A DNA stretch of 54,823 nucleotides from an uncultured Brachyspira sp. (GCF_949287625.1 NZ_CASEGO010000009.1:1-54823); one strand, 5' to 3'; shown: positions 8,770 to 18,000, counted from the stretch's first letter. A program made the numbers and translations. The notes: a model not told the origin generated them from the sequence alone.

Positions 8770-9369
8770 ATGAGATATATGAAAATGTTTTTGATTATAA
8801 TTATTCCTTTTATTTTTACTGCCTGCTTTATACCTGAAAGAAGATTATATTTCTCTTGGAATAGACCTCATGAGGTTAAAGATGCATGTGATTATGAGTT
8901 TAATGTGAATACTAATATTTCATTAATCAAAACAGAAAGAGGATATTTACTTGATACAGATAAAGAAATATATTATAGGCTTGGAGAAGAAAAGCCTTAT
9001 AATATAGATGATTATTATTATGTTATGAATGAAGTTATGAGTTTTATGAGTAATAATAGAAACTGTATTTTAATAGTAGAAGGTCATGCTGATATTATAG
9101 GTCATGGTAATGGAGATATCAATTACAGGTTATCAGAAAGGAGGGCTAGTGTTATAAGAGATGTTATACTTTCTTCAGGTTTTTTTCATAAAAGAGTTCA
9201 AATTTTTGCTTATAGTGATATAATTCCTAAGTATATTACTAATACTTCACAAAATAGAAGAGTTGATTTTGTGGCTCTTAAATGTGAGAGAGAATTGAGT
9301 AATTATCTTAATTATTATAGTAATTATTACAGCAATATTACCGCATTTAGTAGTAATATTACTGAGTAA
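8770..9369 (+). CDS. OmpA-family peptidoglycan-associated lipoprotein
   Basis: A 199-residue lipoprotein. The signal ends in IFTA-C19, a good lipobox. The C-terminal half (about residues 85-175) is an OmpA-like domain of the kind that binds the diaminopimelate or ornithine residue of peptidoglycan. Its hallmarks are VEGHADIIG, then NYRLSERRASVIRD, a GF-x4-V element, and the closing NRRVDF with the conserved arginines. It would tether the outer membrane, and perhaps the neighbouring barrels, to the cell wall. A short Asn/Tyr/Ser-rich tail follows the domain. It is the third gene of the envelope run. It could be called Pal-like, but no tol genes are nearby. Confidence 0.85.
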   Translation: MRYMKMFLIIIIPFIFTACFIPERRLYFSWNRPHEVKDACDYEFNVNTNISLIKTERGYLLDTDKEIYYRLGEEKPYNIDDYYYVMNEVMSFMSNNRNCILIVEGHADIIGHGNGDINYRLSERRASVIRDVILSSGFFHKRVQIFAYSDIIPKYITNTSQNRRVDFVALKCERELSNYLNYYSNYYSNITAFSSNITE

Positions 9370-9387
9370 TTTTTTAGGAGTTATATT

Positions 9388-10056
9388 ATGGTTAAATTAT
9401 CAAAGATTGTTCTAATAAGCAGTTTATTGATATTAGTTCAGCAAATCTCTTATGCTAAAATTGGCGGATTTGAATTGATAGTTAATGTTCCTATAGGTGC
9501 TGGTATTACTTTAGTTAATAAAAATGTATCAGTTGCAGGCAATCCTAAATTAGGAGGAAATTTTCAAATAGGAGTAGAGGCTGATATAGGGTATATGTTT
9601 CAAATAATGGATAATATGGGAGTAAGTCTTCTTGGTTCTATTGGGTATGATTTTACTGGTTTTAATTATTCAAAAAATAATAATACAGAAAATTATAAAA
9701 ATACTGTTCATGATATTTATATAGGTTTTTATCCTAAATTCAATATATCTGGATTTTCTATTGGTATCAATACTGGAGTAAAATTTGATGTAAGTTCAAA
9801 ATTACATTATGAAACTTCATCTGCTTCTGAAGATATTAATAATAAAGTTAAGCCTAGAACATATATAAGGGGTACTTTTGATTATTCTATATTTTTCAAA
9901 GATAATATGGCTATTAATGTTGGTCTATATATAGGTTATGACTGGGGATTCGCATGGTCAGATACATATGCTAGTGCTGATGTTGTAAAAAATGAAACAT
10001 TTGGAAACTTAGATGTTGGTGTTCAGGTAGGATACAGATTCGGACCGAAGTTTTAA
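9388..10056 (+). CDS. Small outer-membrane beta-barrel-like protein
   Basis: A 222-residue protein with a clear cleavable signal (hydrophobic residues 8-20, cleavage after ISYA near residue 23). The mature part is a series of amphipathic strands with Gly/aromatic patterns (GGNFQIGVEADIGYMF, MGVSLLGSIGYDF, MAINVGLYIGYDWGF) and ends VGYRFGPKF, with a C-terminal Phe as in outer-membrane barrels. The size suits an 8-10 strand barrel. It is the last gene of the four-gene exported cluster and is followed by a terminator. No specific family is recognised. Confidence 0.72.
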   Translation: MVKLSKIVLISSLLILVQQISYAKIGGFELIVNVPIGAGITLVNKNVSVAGNPKLGGNFQIGVEADIGYMFQIMDNMGVSLLGSIGYDFTGFNYSKNNNTENYKNTVHDIYIGFYPKFNISGFSIGINTGVKFDVSSKLHYETSSASEDINNKVKPRTYIRGTFDYSIFFKDNMAINVGLYIGYDWGFAWSDTYASADVVKNETFGNLDVGVQVGYRFGPKF

Positions 10057-10096
10057 TTAAGATATCTTCAATAATCATATTTCTGTTTTTTATAAA

Positions 10097-10135
10097 GGGC
10101 ATACTATTAAAAATAGCATGCCCAATTTTTTTTAT
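10097..10135 (+). terminator. Terminator of the envelope-protein cluster
   Basis: A 12-bp stem with one mismatch, GGGCATACTATT (10097-10108) and AATAGCATGCCC (10112-10123), a 3-nt loop, then a T-run. Confidence 0.9.
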
Positions 10136-10140
10136 TATTA

Positions 10141-10169
10141 CAATATCTAAAAATTTTTAGGTTTGTTAA
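10141..10169 (-). promoter_or_regulatory. Degenerate promoter-like module (minus strand)
   Basis: Read on the minus strand this is TTAACA, a 17-bp spacer with AAAAATTTTTAG, then ATATTG. It has the same layout and spacer as the modules at 10384-10412 and 54677-54705, but with a poor -10. It points into the terminator of the preceding cluster and probably has no target gene. Confidence 0.25.
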
Positions 10170-10383
10170 AAATATGTTCTTTAACAGAATAAATATAAAA
10201 GTATGGCTTTCGGTTGACAAGTTTAAAATCTTTACTATATACCTAAACAACTATATTTTGTCAAATTTTAATTATTTATAAATGTAATTATAATTTATTT
10301 GTAACATAATGTATTATTAGTAATCAACAAAATATGTTTTAGATGTATAGTAAGTTACTTATTTGGTATAATAATAGGTAATC

Positions 10384-10412
10384 TTGACAAACTTAAAAAT
10401 TTTCAGTATATT
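10384..10412 (+). promoter_or_regulatory. Sigma-70-type promoter for the TPR gene
   Basis: A perfect TTGACA (10384-10389), a 17-bp spacer and TATATT (10407-10412). Transcription would start near 10419, about 50 nt before the ATG at 10470. The spacer (A-tract then TTTTCAG) is nearly identical to that of the promoter at 54677-54705. Confidence 0.7.
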
Positions 10413-10469
10413 TATATAATCTGCAAGAGATTGTTTATTATATTAGTATGTATAAATTAAGGATAAGTT

Positions 10470-11519
10470 ATGGCAGATGATTTATTAAAATTGGCAGATG
10501 AAGCATTTGGTAATGGGGATTATGAAAAGGCTATAGAATATTGTGATAAACTAATATTTTATAATGGAGATAGTAAAGAAGTTTATAATTACAGAGGACT
10601 TGCCAAAAGCAATTTAGGTAAATATAAAGAGGCATTAGATGATTTTAATACCGCTTTAAAATTGGATAATAATAATGCAGATATATATTATAATAAAGGT
10701 GTAACTGAATACTATATGGGTGATTATGATAAAGCCATTGAAGATTACACTAAAAGTATAGAACTTAATAATAGTATTGATGATGTTTATAATAATAGAG
10801 GTTTATGTTATTCTGCATTAGGAGAGTTTGAAAAGGCTGTTGAAGATTTTACCTATGCAATAGAATTAAATAATGAGGATTCACATTACTATTATAATAG
10901 AGGACTTGCAAAAGATAATTTAGAAGATTTTGAAAGTGCATTAGATGATTACGATAAAGCTATTGAAATAAATCCTCTGTACAGCAATGCTTATAATAAC
11001 AGAGGAAATGCAAAGGCTGAATTGAATTATGATGAAGAAGATATTATAAAAGATTACGATAAAGCTATAGAACTTGATAATAATAATATAAATGCATATT
11101 TTAATAAAGCATTATATTACGATATTAATGAAAATTATGAGCAGGCTTTGAATATTTATAATCAATTATTAGAGATAGATGAATATTATATAGAGGGTTA
11201 TGGGAACAGGGCTTTAATTTTATATAAGTTAAATAAATACGAAGAATCTATTAAAGATTGTGATAAAGCTATTGAATTAGACAGTAAGTATTGGTTATTA
11301 TATTTAAATAGAGCAGAGATTAAACTTGAAGCTGCTGAAAAAAATATTAATGATTTTAAAAAATTAAATGATGAAGCATTTGAAGATATAAAGAAATCTT
11401 ATGAGTTAGCTTTAGAAGATGAAGATAATTTGAATGAGTTTAATAATTTTATATCAGAATTGGCAAATGAAGGATTTGAAGCGGCAATAAAATTCTGTAA
11501 GGAATATAAATTATTATGA
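10470..11519 (+). CDS. Tetratricopeptide repeat protein
   Basis: A 349-residue, probably cytoplasmic protein (no signal or membrane segment) built almost wholly of TPR units of about 34 residues. At least seven repeats are visible, each with the pattern NRG-LG-YEKAIEDY-KAIELN. TPR solenoids bind protein partners; no catalytic domain is present. The stop overlaps the start of the next gene by 4 nt (ATGA), so the two are translationally coupled and probably act together. It is a paralogue of the TPR gene at 48117-49187: the first 30 residues align closely (DDLL-LA-AF--GDY---IEY-DKLIFY). TPR arrays are numerous in Brachyspira; no specific role is assigned. Confidence 0.85.
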   Translation: MADDLLKLADEAFGNGDYEKAIEYCDKLIFYNGDSKEVYNYRGLAKSNLGKYKEALDDFNTALKLDNNNADIYYNKGVTEYYMGDYDKAIEDYTKSIELNNSIDDVYNNRGLCYSALGEFEKAVEDFTYAIELNNEDSHYYYNRGLAKDNLEDFESALDDYDKAIEINPLYSNAYNNRGNAKAELNYDEEDIIKDYDKAIELDNNNINAYFNKALYYDINENYEQALNIYNQLLEIDEYYIEGYGNRALILYKLNKYEESIKDCDKAIELDSKYWLLYLNRAEIKLEAAEKNINDFKKLNDEAFEDIKKSYELALEDEDNLNEFNNFISELANEGFEAAIKFCKEYKLL

Positions 11520-13348
11520 ATATAGAATCATATCCAAAATGGGATAATTATTATGTAGAAGATGATAATAATTCTGAATTTCAATTGGATAAAACAGAAC
11601 GTCCTCCATTGACAGGAAAAAACAGATATGTTCCTAATGGGCTTTATGATGAAAAATGGGGAAATGTTTATGATGCTTATGGTAAAGCAGATTTAACTCC
11701 TTATTACATAGAGGCTCTTACAAGCGATGATGATAATGATGTTAACTTTGGTGTTTATGGTCTTTACTCTGCAACTACTCATCAGGGAAGTGTTTATAAA
11801 TCTTCAAAAATGGCAGTTCCTTATTTGGCTGATTTACTTAAGTTTAATAATAATGCTTCAGAATTGGCATGTATATTTCTATCGAGAATAGCATTAGGAG
11901 AAAATCATTTTATTAATACACCGTTTTTTTATAAGACAAAATATTACAGTACTGTTAAAAAATATAAATATGATATAATTGATTATTATAATAAAAGTAA
12001 TTCATTAGAGGCTATGCGTCTATTATGTTTTATATCAAAGTCTTTGCCTAAAGTTTTGAATGTTTCGTATGAAGAATGTTTGAAAATAGAAAATGGAAAT
12101 AAAACTAATGCTTATATTCGTCAGGCTTCTACTTTATTAGTACAAGGTTTTACAGCAGCACAATATAATTATAAAATTTCTAATAAAAATTATTATAAAG
12201 AATATCCCAATATTAATATGACAGATAACAGCTATAAAAAATTAGAAGTTCATAATCATATTGAAGAAGTTTATAATATTATGAAAACGAGTGAATCTCT
12301 TTTAGTTAGAGGATCTGCTGCAATTTGTTTAGCTTATACTGGAGTATTTAATAAAGATATTTCAGATTTGCTTTTATATATAGCTGAAAATAATTGTGCA
12401 GGTGTTGATTGGGTATGGGACGATAATTTTTCTAATACAGCAAAACATGCATGGCTTTATTCCAGCGATATTGAAACATTATTAAATACTGAAGGCATTA
12501 AAACAAAAAATGATGTATGTATTGCTGGTAGTGTTAGTAATGAAAAAAGTTATGATGATATATTAATAGAAGCTGTAGTGAGAGTTTTTCCTTATAAAGA
12601 AAAAAGAAATGAATTAATAAATATAGAATTAAAAAATATACAAAAAAGAGTATTAAAAATAATAATTGATAAAGCTCCTAATCTGCTTGGAAGTTATGAA
12701 TTAGAGGCTATTAATATGCCTTTGAATATTGAAGCAGTAAAAAGACTTATAGATGATAATTATATAAAAAATAAATTACTATGTAAAATAATTAGTTCAA
12801 AGCCTTTATGGCATATAATAGAAGAAGCATTGATTAAAAAAGATGAAAAAACTATTACTGATACTATTATCAATAACAATATAGATGCATTAAAATTATT
12901 ATATGAAATATACGCACCTATAAAAAATATTGTTAATAGAGAGATAATAAAAAATACATTGAATATATATACTGACTTGGATAAAAAAATATTAAATGAA
13001 GCAAATACTATTTTACTTTCTTCAATAGCTGATTGTATTGTTTATAATATAGAAAGTTATAAAAATGAAATATTTAATTATTTAGATGAAACATTAATAA
13101 AAGTGAAAGATTTTAAAGATGAATATGATTACAGCGAAAAATTAACAGGTGAGTATGCAGGTGTATTCTTGCTTGCATTAGGACGTTCAAAGTTATTAGA
13201 TGAAAAATATTATATATTAGTTCGCTCTTTCCATAGATATGTTAAGTATTCAAGTTTCCCAAGCAAATTATTTTTTGAGCTTTTGAATTATACTTCTTTA
13301 GAACATATAGAATATATAAAAAATAAATTTTCTATAAAAATTAATTAA
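11516..13348 (+). CDS. HEAT-repeat-like protein of unknown function
   Basis: A 610-residue cytoplasmic protein that overlaps the preceding TPR gene by 4 nt. The segment around residues 75-105 (YGLYSATTHQGSVYKSS, then AVPYLADLL) resembles a motif I associate with bacterial HEAT-like repeat proteins (LYG--WHQGTVY--T--AVPFL). The rest is mostly predicted alpha helix, consistent with a solenoid; a second conserved-looking stretch is VRGSAAICLAYTG (about residues 262-274). No enzymatic motif was seen. The 3' end overlaps the convergent gene on the other strand by 4 nt. Pairing with a TPR partner suggests a protein-protein complex; the family assignment is tentative. Confidence 0.65.
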   Translation: MNIESYPKWDNYYVEDDNNSEFQLDKTERPPLTGKNRYVPNGLYDEKWGNVYDAYGKADLTPYYIEALTSDDDNDVNFGVYGLYSATTHQGSVYKSSKMAVPYLADLLKFNNNASELACIFLSRIALGENHFINTPFFYKTKYYSTVKKYKYDIIDYYNKSNSLEAMRLLCFISKSLPKVLNVSYEECLKIENGNKTNAYIRQASTLLVQGFTAAQYNYKISNKNYYKEYPNINMTDNSYKKLEVHNHIEEVYNIMKTSESLLVRGSAAICLAYTGVFNKDISDLLLYIAENNCAGVDWVWDDNFSNTAKHAWLYSSDIETLLNTEGIKTKNDVCIAGSVSNEKSYDDILIEAVVRVFPYKEKRNELINIELKNIQKRVLKIIIDKAPNLLGSYELEAINMPLNIEAVKRLIDDNYIKNKLLCKIISSKPLWHIIEEALIKKDEKTITDTIINNNIDALKLLYEIYAPIKNIVNREIIKNTLNIYTDLDKKILNEANTILLSSIADCIVYNIESYKNEIFNYLDETLIKVKDFKDEYDYSEKLTGEYAGVFLLALGRSKLLDEKYYILVRSFHRYVKYSSFPSKLFFELLNYTSLEHIEYIKNKFSIKIN

Positions 13349-15222
13349 ATTATATAATTATCAGCAATTTTTCTAAGTCTTTTGTTTCCAAGTACATGAA
13401 AATGTCTTAATTTTCTTAATGTCTCGCTTGAAAATGTAGCAAGAGGTACATATACTATTTCAACAGAATTTTTTTTGGCAAACTCTTTTAATATATCAGA
13501 CGGCGGATTAGGAGCAACATATCCTAAATATTTGTCAACAGAATATATTATAGCAGTATAAAGTAAAAGGTCGGCATAGTTTCTTACAATATTTTCTTTT
13601 TTAAGGCTGTAGTACATTCTCCATACATCATGAGGAGCCTGCGGAGGCATTAAAGAAGCATATCCACCGAAGTAGCATTTTGATATTCCAGGTCCTACAA
13701 GAGTATTTCCGGGTTCTGTTGAGTATAATATCAAGTCGCTGTCATCATGTGCTTCGCTGTACCAAACTATATTCCAATCATAATCCTCATCATGCTCATC
13801 ATCAAAAATTACTACCATATGTCCGATATTGCCTTTCATCTTTGGAATCTCTTTAACATATATCTCATTTTTATAGTAGTTTCTTATAGTTTCACGCATA
13901 TCAATACCATCTTTAATGCTTACAGTAAAAGGTTCTATTTTAGCTTTATCTTCTGTGAGCATATTTCTTATTTTTTCTCTTAATATATTCATATGCTTTT
14001 CCATAAGTATGTCTTCAGGCACATGCGAAAGTAAATTAGTTCTTTTATTCCAAACATCCTCCCATTCGCCTTCATATTTTTCGCTAGGACGTGTTGTTAC
14101 ATGAACTTTTTTAAAAGATGTTTTCCATACATTATCATATTTATGAAGCTTGATTTTTTTATCTTTAAGCATTCCTTCCATACCATTAGTACTTGGGTCT
14201 CTATTTAATTTTATGGTAGGGTAGTTTTCATCTTCTTCTGTATAATGCGGATAATATTCCATTCCTTCCATAACTTCTAATGCATAGTCATTATTTATCA
14301 TGCATTTTGCTGCTGTCAGCATATCTATATAGTCTGGTATGATGTAGTTATCCAAGAGGCATAGATTTCTTAAATATTTCATCATGTTTTTTTGCTGCAA
14401 TAATGATATAGGAAGTTTGTATCTTAATTTTGCCTCTTTAAATATTGTTTCTATTATATTGATTTTATCAAAGTTTTCCAATTCCCCGTTTCTGTATAAT
14501 TCATACATATAAGTTGTAAACGGAAACTCTCCAAGCATTTTATTTAAAGATTCTTTATGTACATTATATATTTTAGGCTCAGAGTATTCGTATTCTTCAT
14601 CGTCTTCATGAAATTTTTTATTTATTATTTCTTCTTTCTCTCTACTGTCTAATTTATCAAGCTTTTTTAATATTGAAACTATACTCTCCCAATGAGACAT
14701 TCCTATAACAAGAAGTATTTTATCATATTTTTTAGAGAGTTCATGTATATTTTTAGCCATATATATTTCTCTCTCTTCATCGGTATCATCTTTATGAAAT
14801 ATATATTTTGATTTAACTTCGCTGTAGAATCTGTCAAGTCCTATATTTTTCATAACATAGTCATCAGGCATAAGATAATGCGAATTAGTATTTATAGAAG
14901 TAATATCTTTATCTATGGGAAAAAAAGGGATCTCTTCATCAATGGCAAGACGTACTGCTTCTATTATGGAATCACATGGATCTATAGGTATATAAACGGC
15001 CTCATTTTCAATTTCTCTTATTATTAAGCTAATATACGGAAGTCTGCTTACAGCCTCACGTAAGGAATCAGCAAAATTTGCAGGGTGTTCTATGGCTATA
15101 ATATCGGGCTTAAACTTATCAAAAGCCTCTCTCACTGCCATAGAAAAATATACCCTAGAATGTATAGATGGTACAGCTAATATATTTTTGTATCTTAATA
15201 TATCAGAGTTTATATCAACCAT
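13345..15222 (-). CDS. Unrecognised 625-residue protein, TraB/EreA-like N-terminus possible
   Basis: A large soluble-looking protein without signal or membrane segments. The N-terminal 200 residues carry IHSRVYFSMAVREAF, DIIAIEHPANFADSL and LLVIGMSHWESI. The spacing of a conserved His, an Ile-Glu-His-Pro element and a later Gly-Met-Ser-His is reminiscent of the TraB/PrgY/EreA/ChaN superfamily, where such His and Glu residues form an active site. I treat this as a weak analogy. The C-terminal region (WYSEAHDDSDLILY, GPGISKCYFGG, MPPQAPHDVWR) matches nothing I know. It lies 31 nt downstream of the penicillin-binding protein gene on the same strand, so co-transcription is likely. Its tail overlaps the convergent HEAT-like gene by 4 nt. 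Confidence 0.6.
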   Translation of the reverse strand: MVDINSDILRYKNILAVPSIHSRVYFSMAVREAFDKFKPDIIAIEHPANFADSLREAVSRLPYISLIIREIENEAVYIPIDPCDSIIEAVRLAIDEEIPFFPIDKDITSINTNSHYLMPDDYVMKNIGLDRFYSEVKSKYIFHKDDTDEEREIYMAKNIHELSKKYDKILLVIGMSHWESIVSILKKLDKLDSREKEEIINKKFHEDDEEYEYSEPKIYNVHKESLNKMLGEFPFTTYMYELYRNGELENFDKINIIETIFKEAKLRYKLPISLLQQKNMMKYLRNLCLLDNYIIPDYIDMLTAAKCMINNDYALEVMEGMEYYPHYTEEDENYPTIKLNRDPSTNGMEGMLKDKKIKLHKYDNVWKTSFKKVHVTTRPSEKYEGEWEDVWNKRTNLLSHVPEDILMEKHMNILREKIRNMLTEDKAKIEPFTVSIKDGIDMRETIRNYYKNEIYVKEIPKMKGNIGHMVVIFDDEHDEDYDWNIVWYSEAHDDSDLILYSTEPGNTLVGPGISKCYFGGYASLMPPQAPHDVWRMYYSLKKENIVRNYADLLLYTAIIYSVDKYLGYVAPNPPSDILKEFAKKNSVEIVYVPLATFSSETLRKLRHFHVLGNKRLRKIADNYII

Positions 15223-15253
15223 ATTTTTATCCGTTTATATATTCTTAATAATA

Positions 15254-17653
15254 TCAATAGTTAAGGAAGGAATCAATTATACTGTCAAGCTCATTAGAAT
15301 CTTCCAAATAATGCGAACATACATTGCAGGTTTCAGTTGGTATTTTATTAGTAATAAATAAATCAGTCTGAAATGAATAGCATGAAGGACCAGGTAATTT
15401 ACCGCTAATAGCACATACCCGCACACTTACAATATCATCAGGTCTGTCATACCAAGTAGGCTTAACTTCTTTTAAAGCAGTCACCATATACTTACCCCAT
15501 ATAGGAGCAGCCACTCTTCCGCCAACCTGATTATTTCCTAAAGAGTATTTAAATGAATCAAAACCAATCCATATTCCAGTAGCAAGTTCCGGAGTATATC
15601 CTACAAACCAAGCATCTTTCCAGTCATTAGAAGTACCTGTTTTACCAGCACCTCTTCTAGTAAATCCAGCTTCATACATTGCACTTGTAGCTGTACCTCC
15701 TCTTAATACACCCATTAATATATCGCTTATTAAATATGCAGCCTCTTTGCTTATAACCTGTTTAGGTCCTCCTCTTAATGTTACTTCTTTTTTAAGCTCT
15801 TCTTCAAAATTATCTATAACAATGCCGTATCTGTCTGTAACATATCTTATAAGTATAGGATTAACTTCTTTACCTTCATTTGCAAACTCAGCAAAACCTG
15901 TTGTAAGTTCTAAAGGTGTGAAAAGCCCTGTACCAAGTCCTAAAGTTAAATCTGGATTAAACATTCTTTTAGATTTATCAGAATTATGTTCAGCTTTAAA
16001 TATAGGCTCTACATAGTTAATAGCATTAGTAATACCTACATAGTTAAGTACATTAACAGTAGCAATATTTAATGAAGCTGCTAATGCATATCTTAAACTA
16101 ACATCTCCTTTGAAGTTTCCAGAGTAGTTTTTAGGTATCCAAACTTCACCGTCTTCTCCTTCTTCAGGAACAAAACCTATAGGAGCATCGCTAACTATAG
16201 TAGAAGGGCTGTAATTACTAATATCCATTGATGCAGCATATACAAAAGGTTTGAATGCACTTCCAGCCTGTCTTCTGGCTTGAGTAGCACGGTTAAACTG
16301 ATTTCTTGCAGTAAATCCTGAACCTCCAACCATTGAAACTATATATCCGTTTCTAGGGTCTATTGCTACTAATGCTCCTTCAATTTGTCTTGAGAGTTCT
16401 GCTTCATCAGCTTTCATAACTTCCATAGTTATATCATTAACTTCTTCCATACCGAATATATCAGATAATAATGCTAATGGTAAGGTAGTATATTTATTTA
16501 AAGTATCTCTTACAGCTATATTAAATTTATTATAAGCACTGTTTTCTGGAAGATTAAATAATATAGAAAGCATTTTTACTCTGTCTATGGTTTCTCTATC
16601 GTATATTTTGATAATATCCATAGATCCGCCTTCGTATTTATTGTTATATTCTGTAAGTGCTTCAGTTAATAATCTTTGAGCTTCTTCTTGTTTTTCTATA
16701 TCTATAGTAGTGTATATTTTAAGTCCGTCTTCTTTTAATGCTTTTTCACCGTATCTGTCAACTAATTGTCTTCTTACATACTCTGTAACATATGGTGCTC
16801 TGTCTATAGATGCACTGTAGGCAGTAGAACCTCTTCTTCCTATTTTACCAGTATATGTTTCCCAAAACTCTTTATGGGCTTCTTCTGCTTCTTCTCTTGT
16901 TATAAACTTTAAATCAGCCATTCTGTTTAATACAACTTTATGCCTTGCTATTGATATATTAGGATTATTAATAGGGGAGTAGGCATTTGGTGCTGGAGGA
17001 AGTGTTGCAAGCATTGCACATTCTGCCAAATCTAAATTTTGAACATCTTTATTAAAATAGAATCTGCTTGCTGCCTGAACACCGTAAACAGAGTGTCCGA
17101 AATATATTTGATTGAAATATAATGTAACTATTTCTTCTTTTGTAAGTCTTTTTTCTATCTGGAAAGTTACCCAAATTTCTTTTAACTTTCTCATTATAGT
17201 TCTTTCGCTTGATTTTAATACTATGTTTCTTGCTACCTGCTGAGTTAATGTACTTGCTCCTCTGGCTCTTTTTCCAGTAAGTATATTACCTATAGTACCT
17301 CTGAATATACCGAAAATATCTATACCAAAATGTTTCATAAAGTTATTATCTTCCATAGATATAATGGCTTCTATTAGTTCTGGAGGTAAGTCTTTATATT
17401 CAACTAATGCTCTTTGCTCTGTGAAAAACTCTGATATTACTTCACCTTTTATATCATAAATTTTTGTAGGTATTGTTGGTTTATATAATTCTACTGCCTG
17501 AACATCAGGCTGCATAACTATATCAGCTGCTAAAATAGAAAGTACTATAGTAACTGCTAAAAATATAACCGACATGAACACAATATAAAATTTTTTAAAT
17601 TGTTCTATATTTATTTTATTGTAATTATCCCATATTTTCTTTAAAAATTTCAA
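15254..17653 (-). CDS. Class A penicillin-binding protein (PBP1A-type)
   Basis: A bifunctional peptidoglycan synthase: a glycosyltransferase polymerises lipid II and a transpeptidase cross-links the peptides, acting outside the inner membrane. One N-terminal membrane anchor spans about residues 22-46. The GT51 domain shows the catalytic glutamate E101 in EDNNF-KHFGID, GASTLTQQ (132-139) and RKLKEIW. The transpeptidase has the active-site SxxK (S465-K468, in QAGSAFKPF), SxN (S527-N529) and KTGT (671-674). All catalytic residues are present. The 799-residue length is normal for PBP1A. It probably heads a two-gene transcript with the 625-residue gene. The gene symbol is left open because PBP naming in spirochaetes is not uniform. 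Confidence 0.95.
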   Translation of the reverse strand: MKFLKKIWDNYNKINIEQFKKFYIVFMSVIFLAVTIVLSILAADIVMQPDVQAVELYKPTIPTKIYDIKGEVISEFFTEQRALVEYKDLPPELIEAIISMEDNNFMKHFGIDIFGIFRGTIGNILTGKRARGASTLTQQVARNIVLKSSERTIMRKLKEIWVTFQIEKRLTKEEIVTLYFNQIYFGHSVYGVQAASRFYFNKDVQNLDLAECAMLATLPPAPNAYSPINNPNISIARHKVVLNRMADLKFITREEAEEAHKEFWETYTGKIGRRGSTAYSASIDRAPYVTEYVRRQLVDRYGEKALKEDGLKIYTTIDIEKQEEAQRLLTEALTEYNNKYEGGSMDIIKIYDRETIDRVKMLSILFNLPENSAYNKFNIAVRDTLNKYTTLPLALLSDIFGMEEVNDITMEVMKADEAELSRQIEGALVAIDPRNGYIVSMVGGSGFTARNQFNRATQARRQAGSAFKPFVYAASMDISNYSPSTIVSDAPIGFVPEEGEDGEVWIPKNYSGNFKGDVSLRYALAASLNIATVNVLNYVGITNAINYVEPIFKAEHNSDKSKRMFNPDLTLGLGTGLFTPLELTTGFAEFANEGKEVNPILIRYVTDRYGIVIDNFEEELKKEVTLRGGPKQVISKEAAYLISDILMGVLRGGTATSAMYEAGFTRRGAGKTGTSNDWKDAWFVGYTPELATGIWIGFDSFKYSLGNNQVGGRVAAPIWGKYMVTALKEVKPTWYDRPDDIVSVRVCAISGKLPGPSCYSFQTDLFITNKIPTETCNVCSHYLEDSNELDSIIDSFLNY

Positions 17654-17749
17654 TTTACTTATCCTAGCATATATTTTATATTCTTATTATACAAATAATT
17701 ATTCATTTAATCAACATATTTTTTCTATTATAGAAATGAGATATATAAA

Positions 17750-17784
17750 AAAACACTCTATGAAAATAGAATTCATAGAGTGAA
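17750..17784 (-). terminator. Terminator reading leftward
   Basis: A perfect 11-bp stem, CACTCTATGAA (17754-17764) and TTCATAGAGTG (17772-17782), with a 7-nt loop. On the minus strand it is followed by a run of seven T. It would end the META-protein transcript, or a short RNA arising between the two hairpins. Confidence 0.8.
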
Positions 17785-17968
17785 AAAGTAATGGGTTTGT
17801 ATATATATCTTAAGAGCGCAACAAATGACGTTTGTAGCTATACTATATATAACATTAATAAAAAGAAACAGTAAAATATATTTAGTTGATTAAATTAAAA
17901 CAAATATATTATAAGTTTTTAATTATTATTTTTTAAGTATATTTAAGTGATTTAAGTAAAAATAGTAA

Positions 17969-18000
17969 TGGGCTTATGATTAAGGAAAACCATAAGCCCA
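17969..18000 (-). terminator. Hairpin just downstream of the META-protein gene
   Basis: A perfect 10-bp stem, TGGGCTTATG (17969-17978) with CATAAGCCCA (17991-18000), and a 12-nt loop. The T-tract on the minus-strand side is interrupted (TTACTATTTTTA), so it may be a weak terminator or an RNA structure. Confidence 0.5.

Larger units (their letters stand above)
10136..10469. other. Intergenic region with promoter-like modules
   Basis: A gene-free AT-rich stretch before the TPR gene. It holds the degenerate minus-strand module (10141-10169), a further TTGACA at 10214-10219 with TATATA 16 bp on, and the good module at 10384-10412. No coding sequence or RNA gene was seen. Confidence 0.5.

Noticed and set aside
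15092..15361. Plus-strand frame across the PBP / 625-residue gene junction
   Set aside because: It covers the ends of two convincing minus-strand genes and has no ribosome site or recognisable content.
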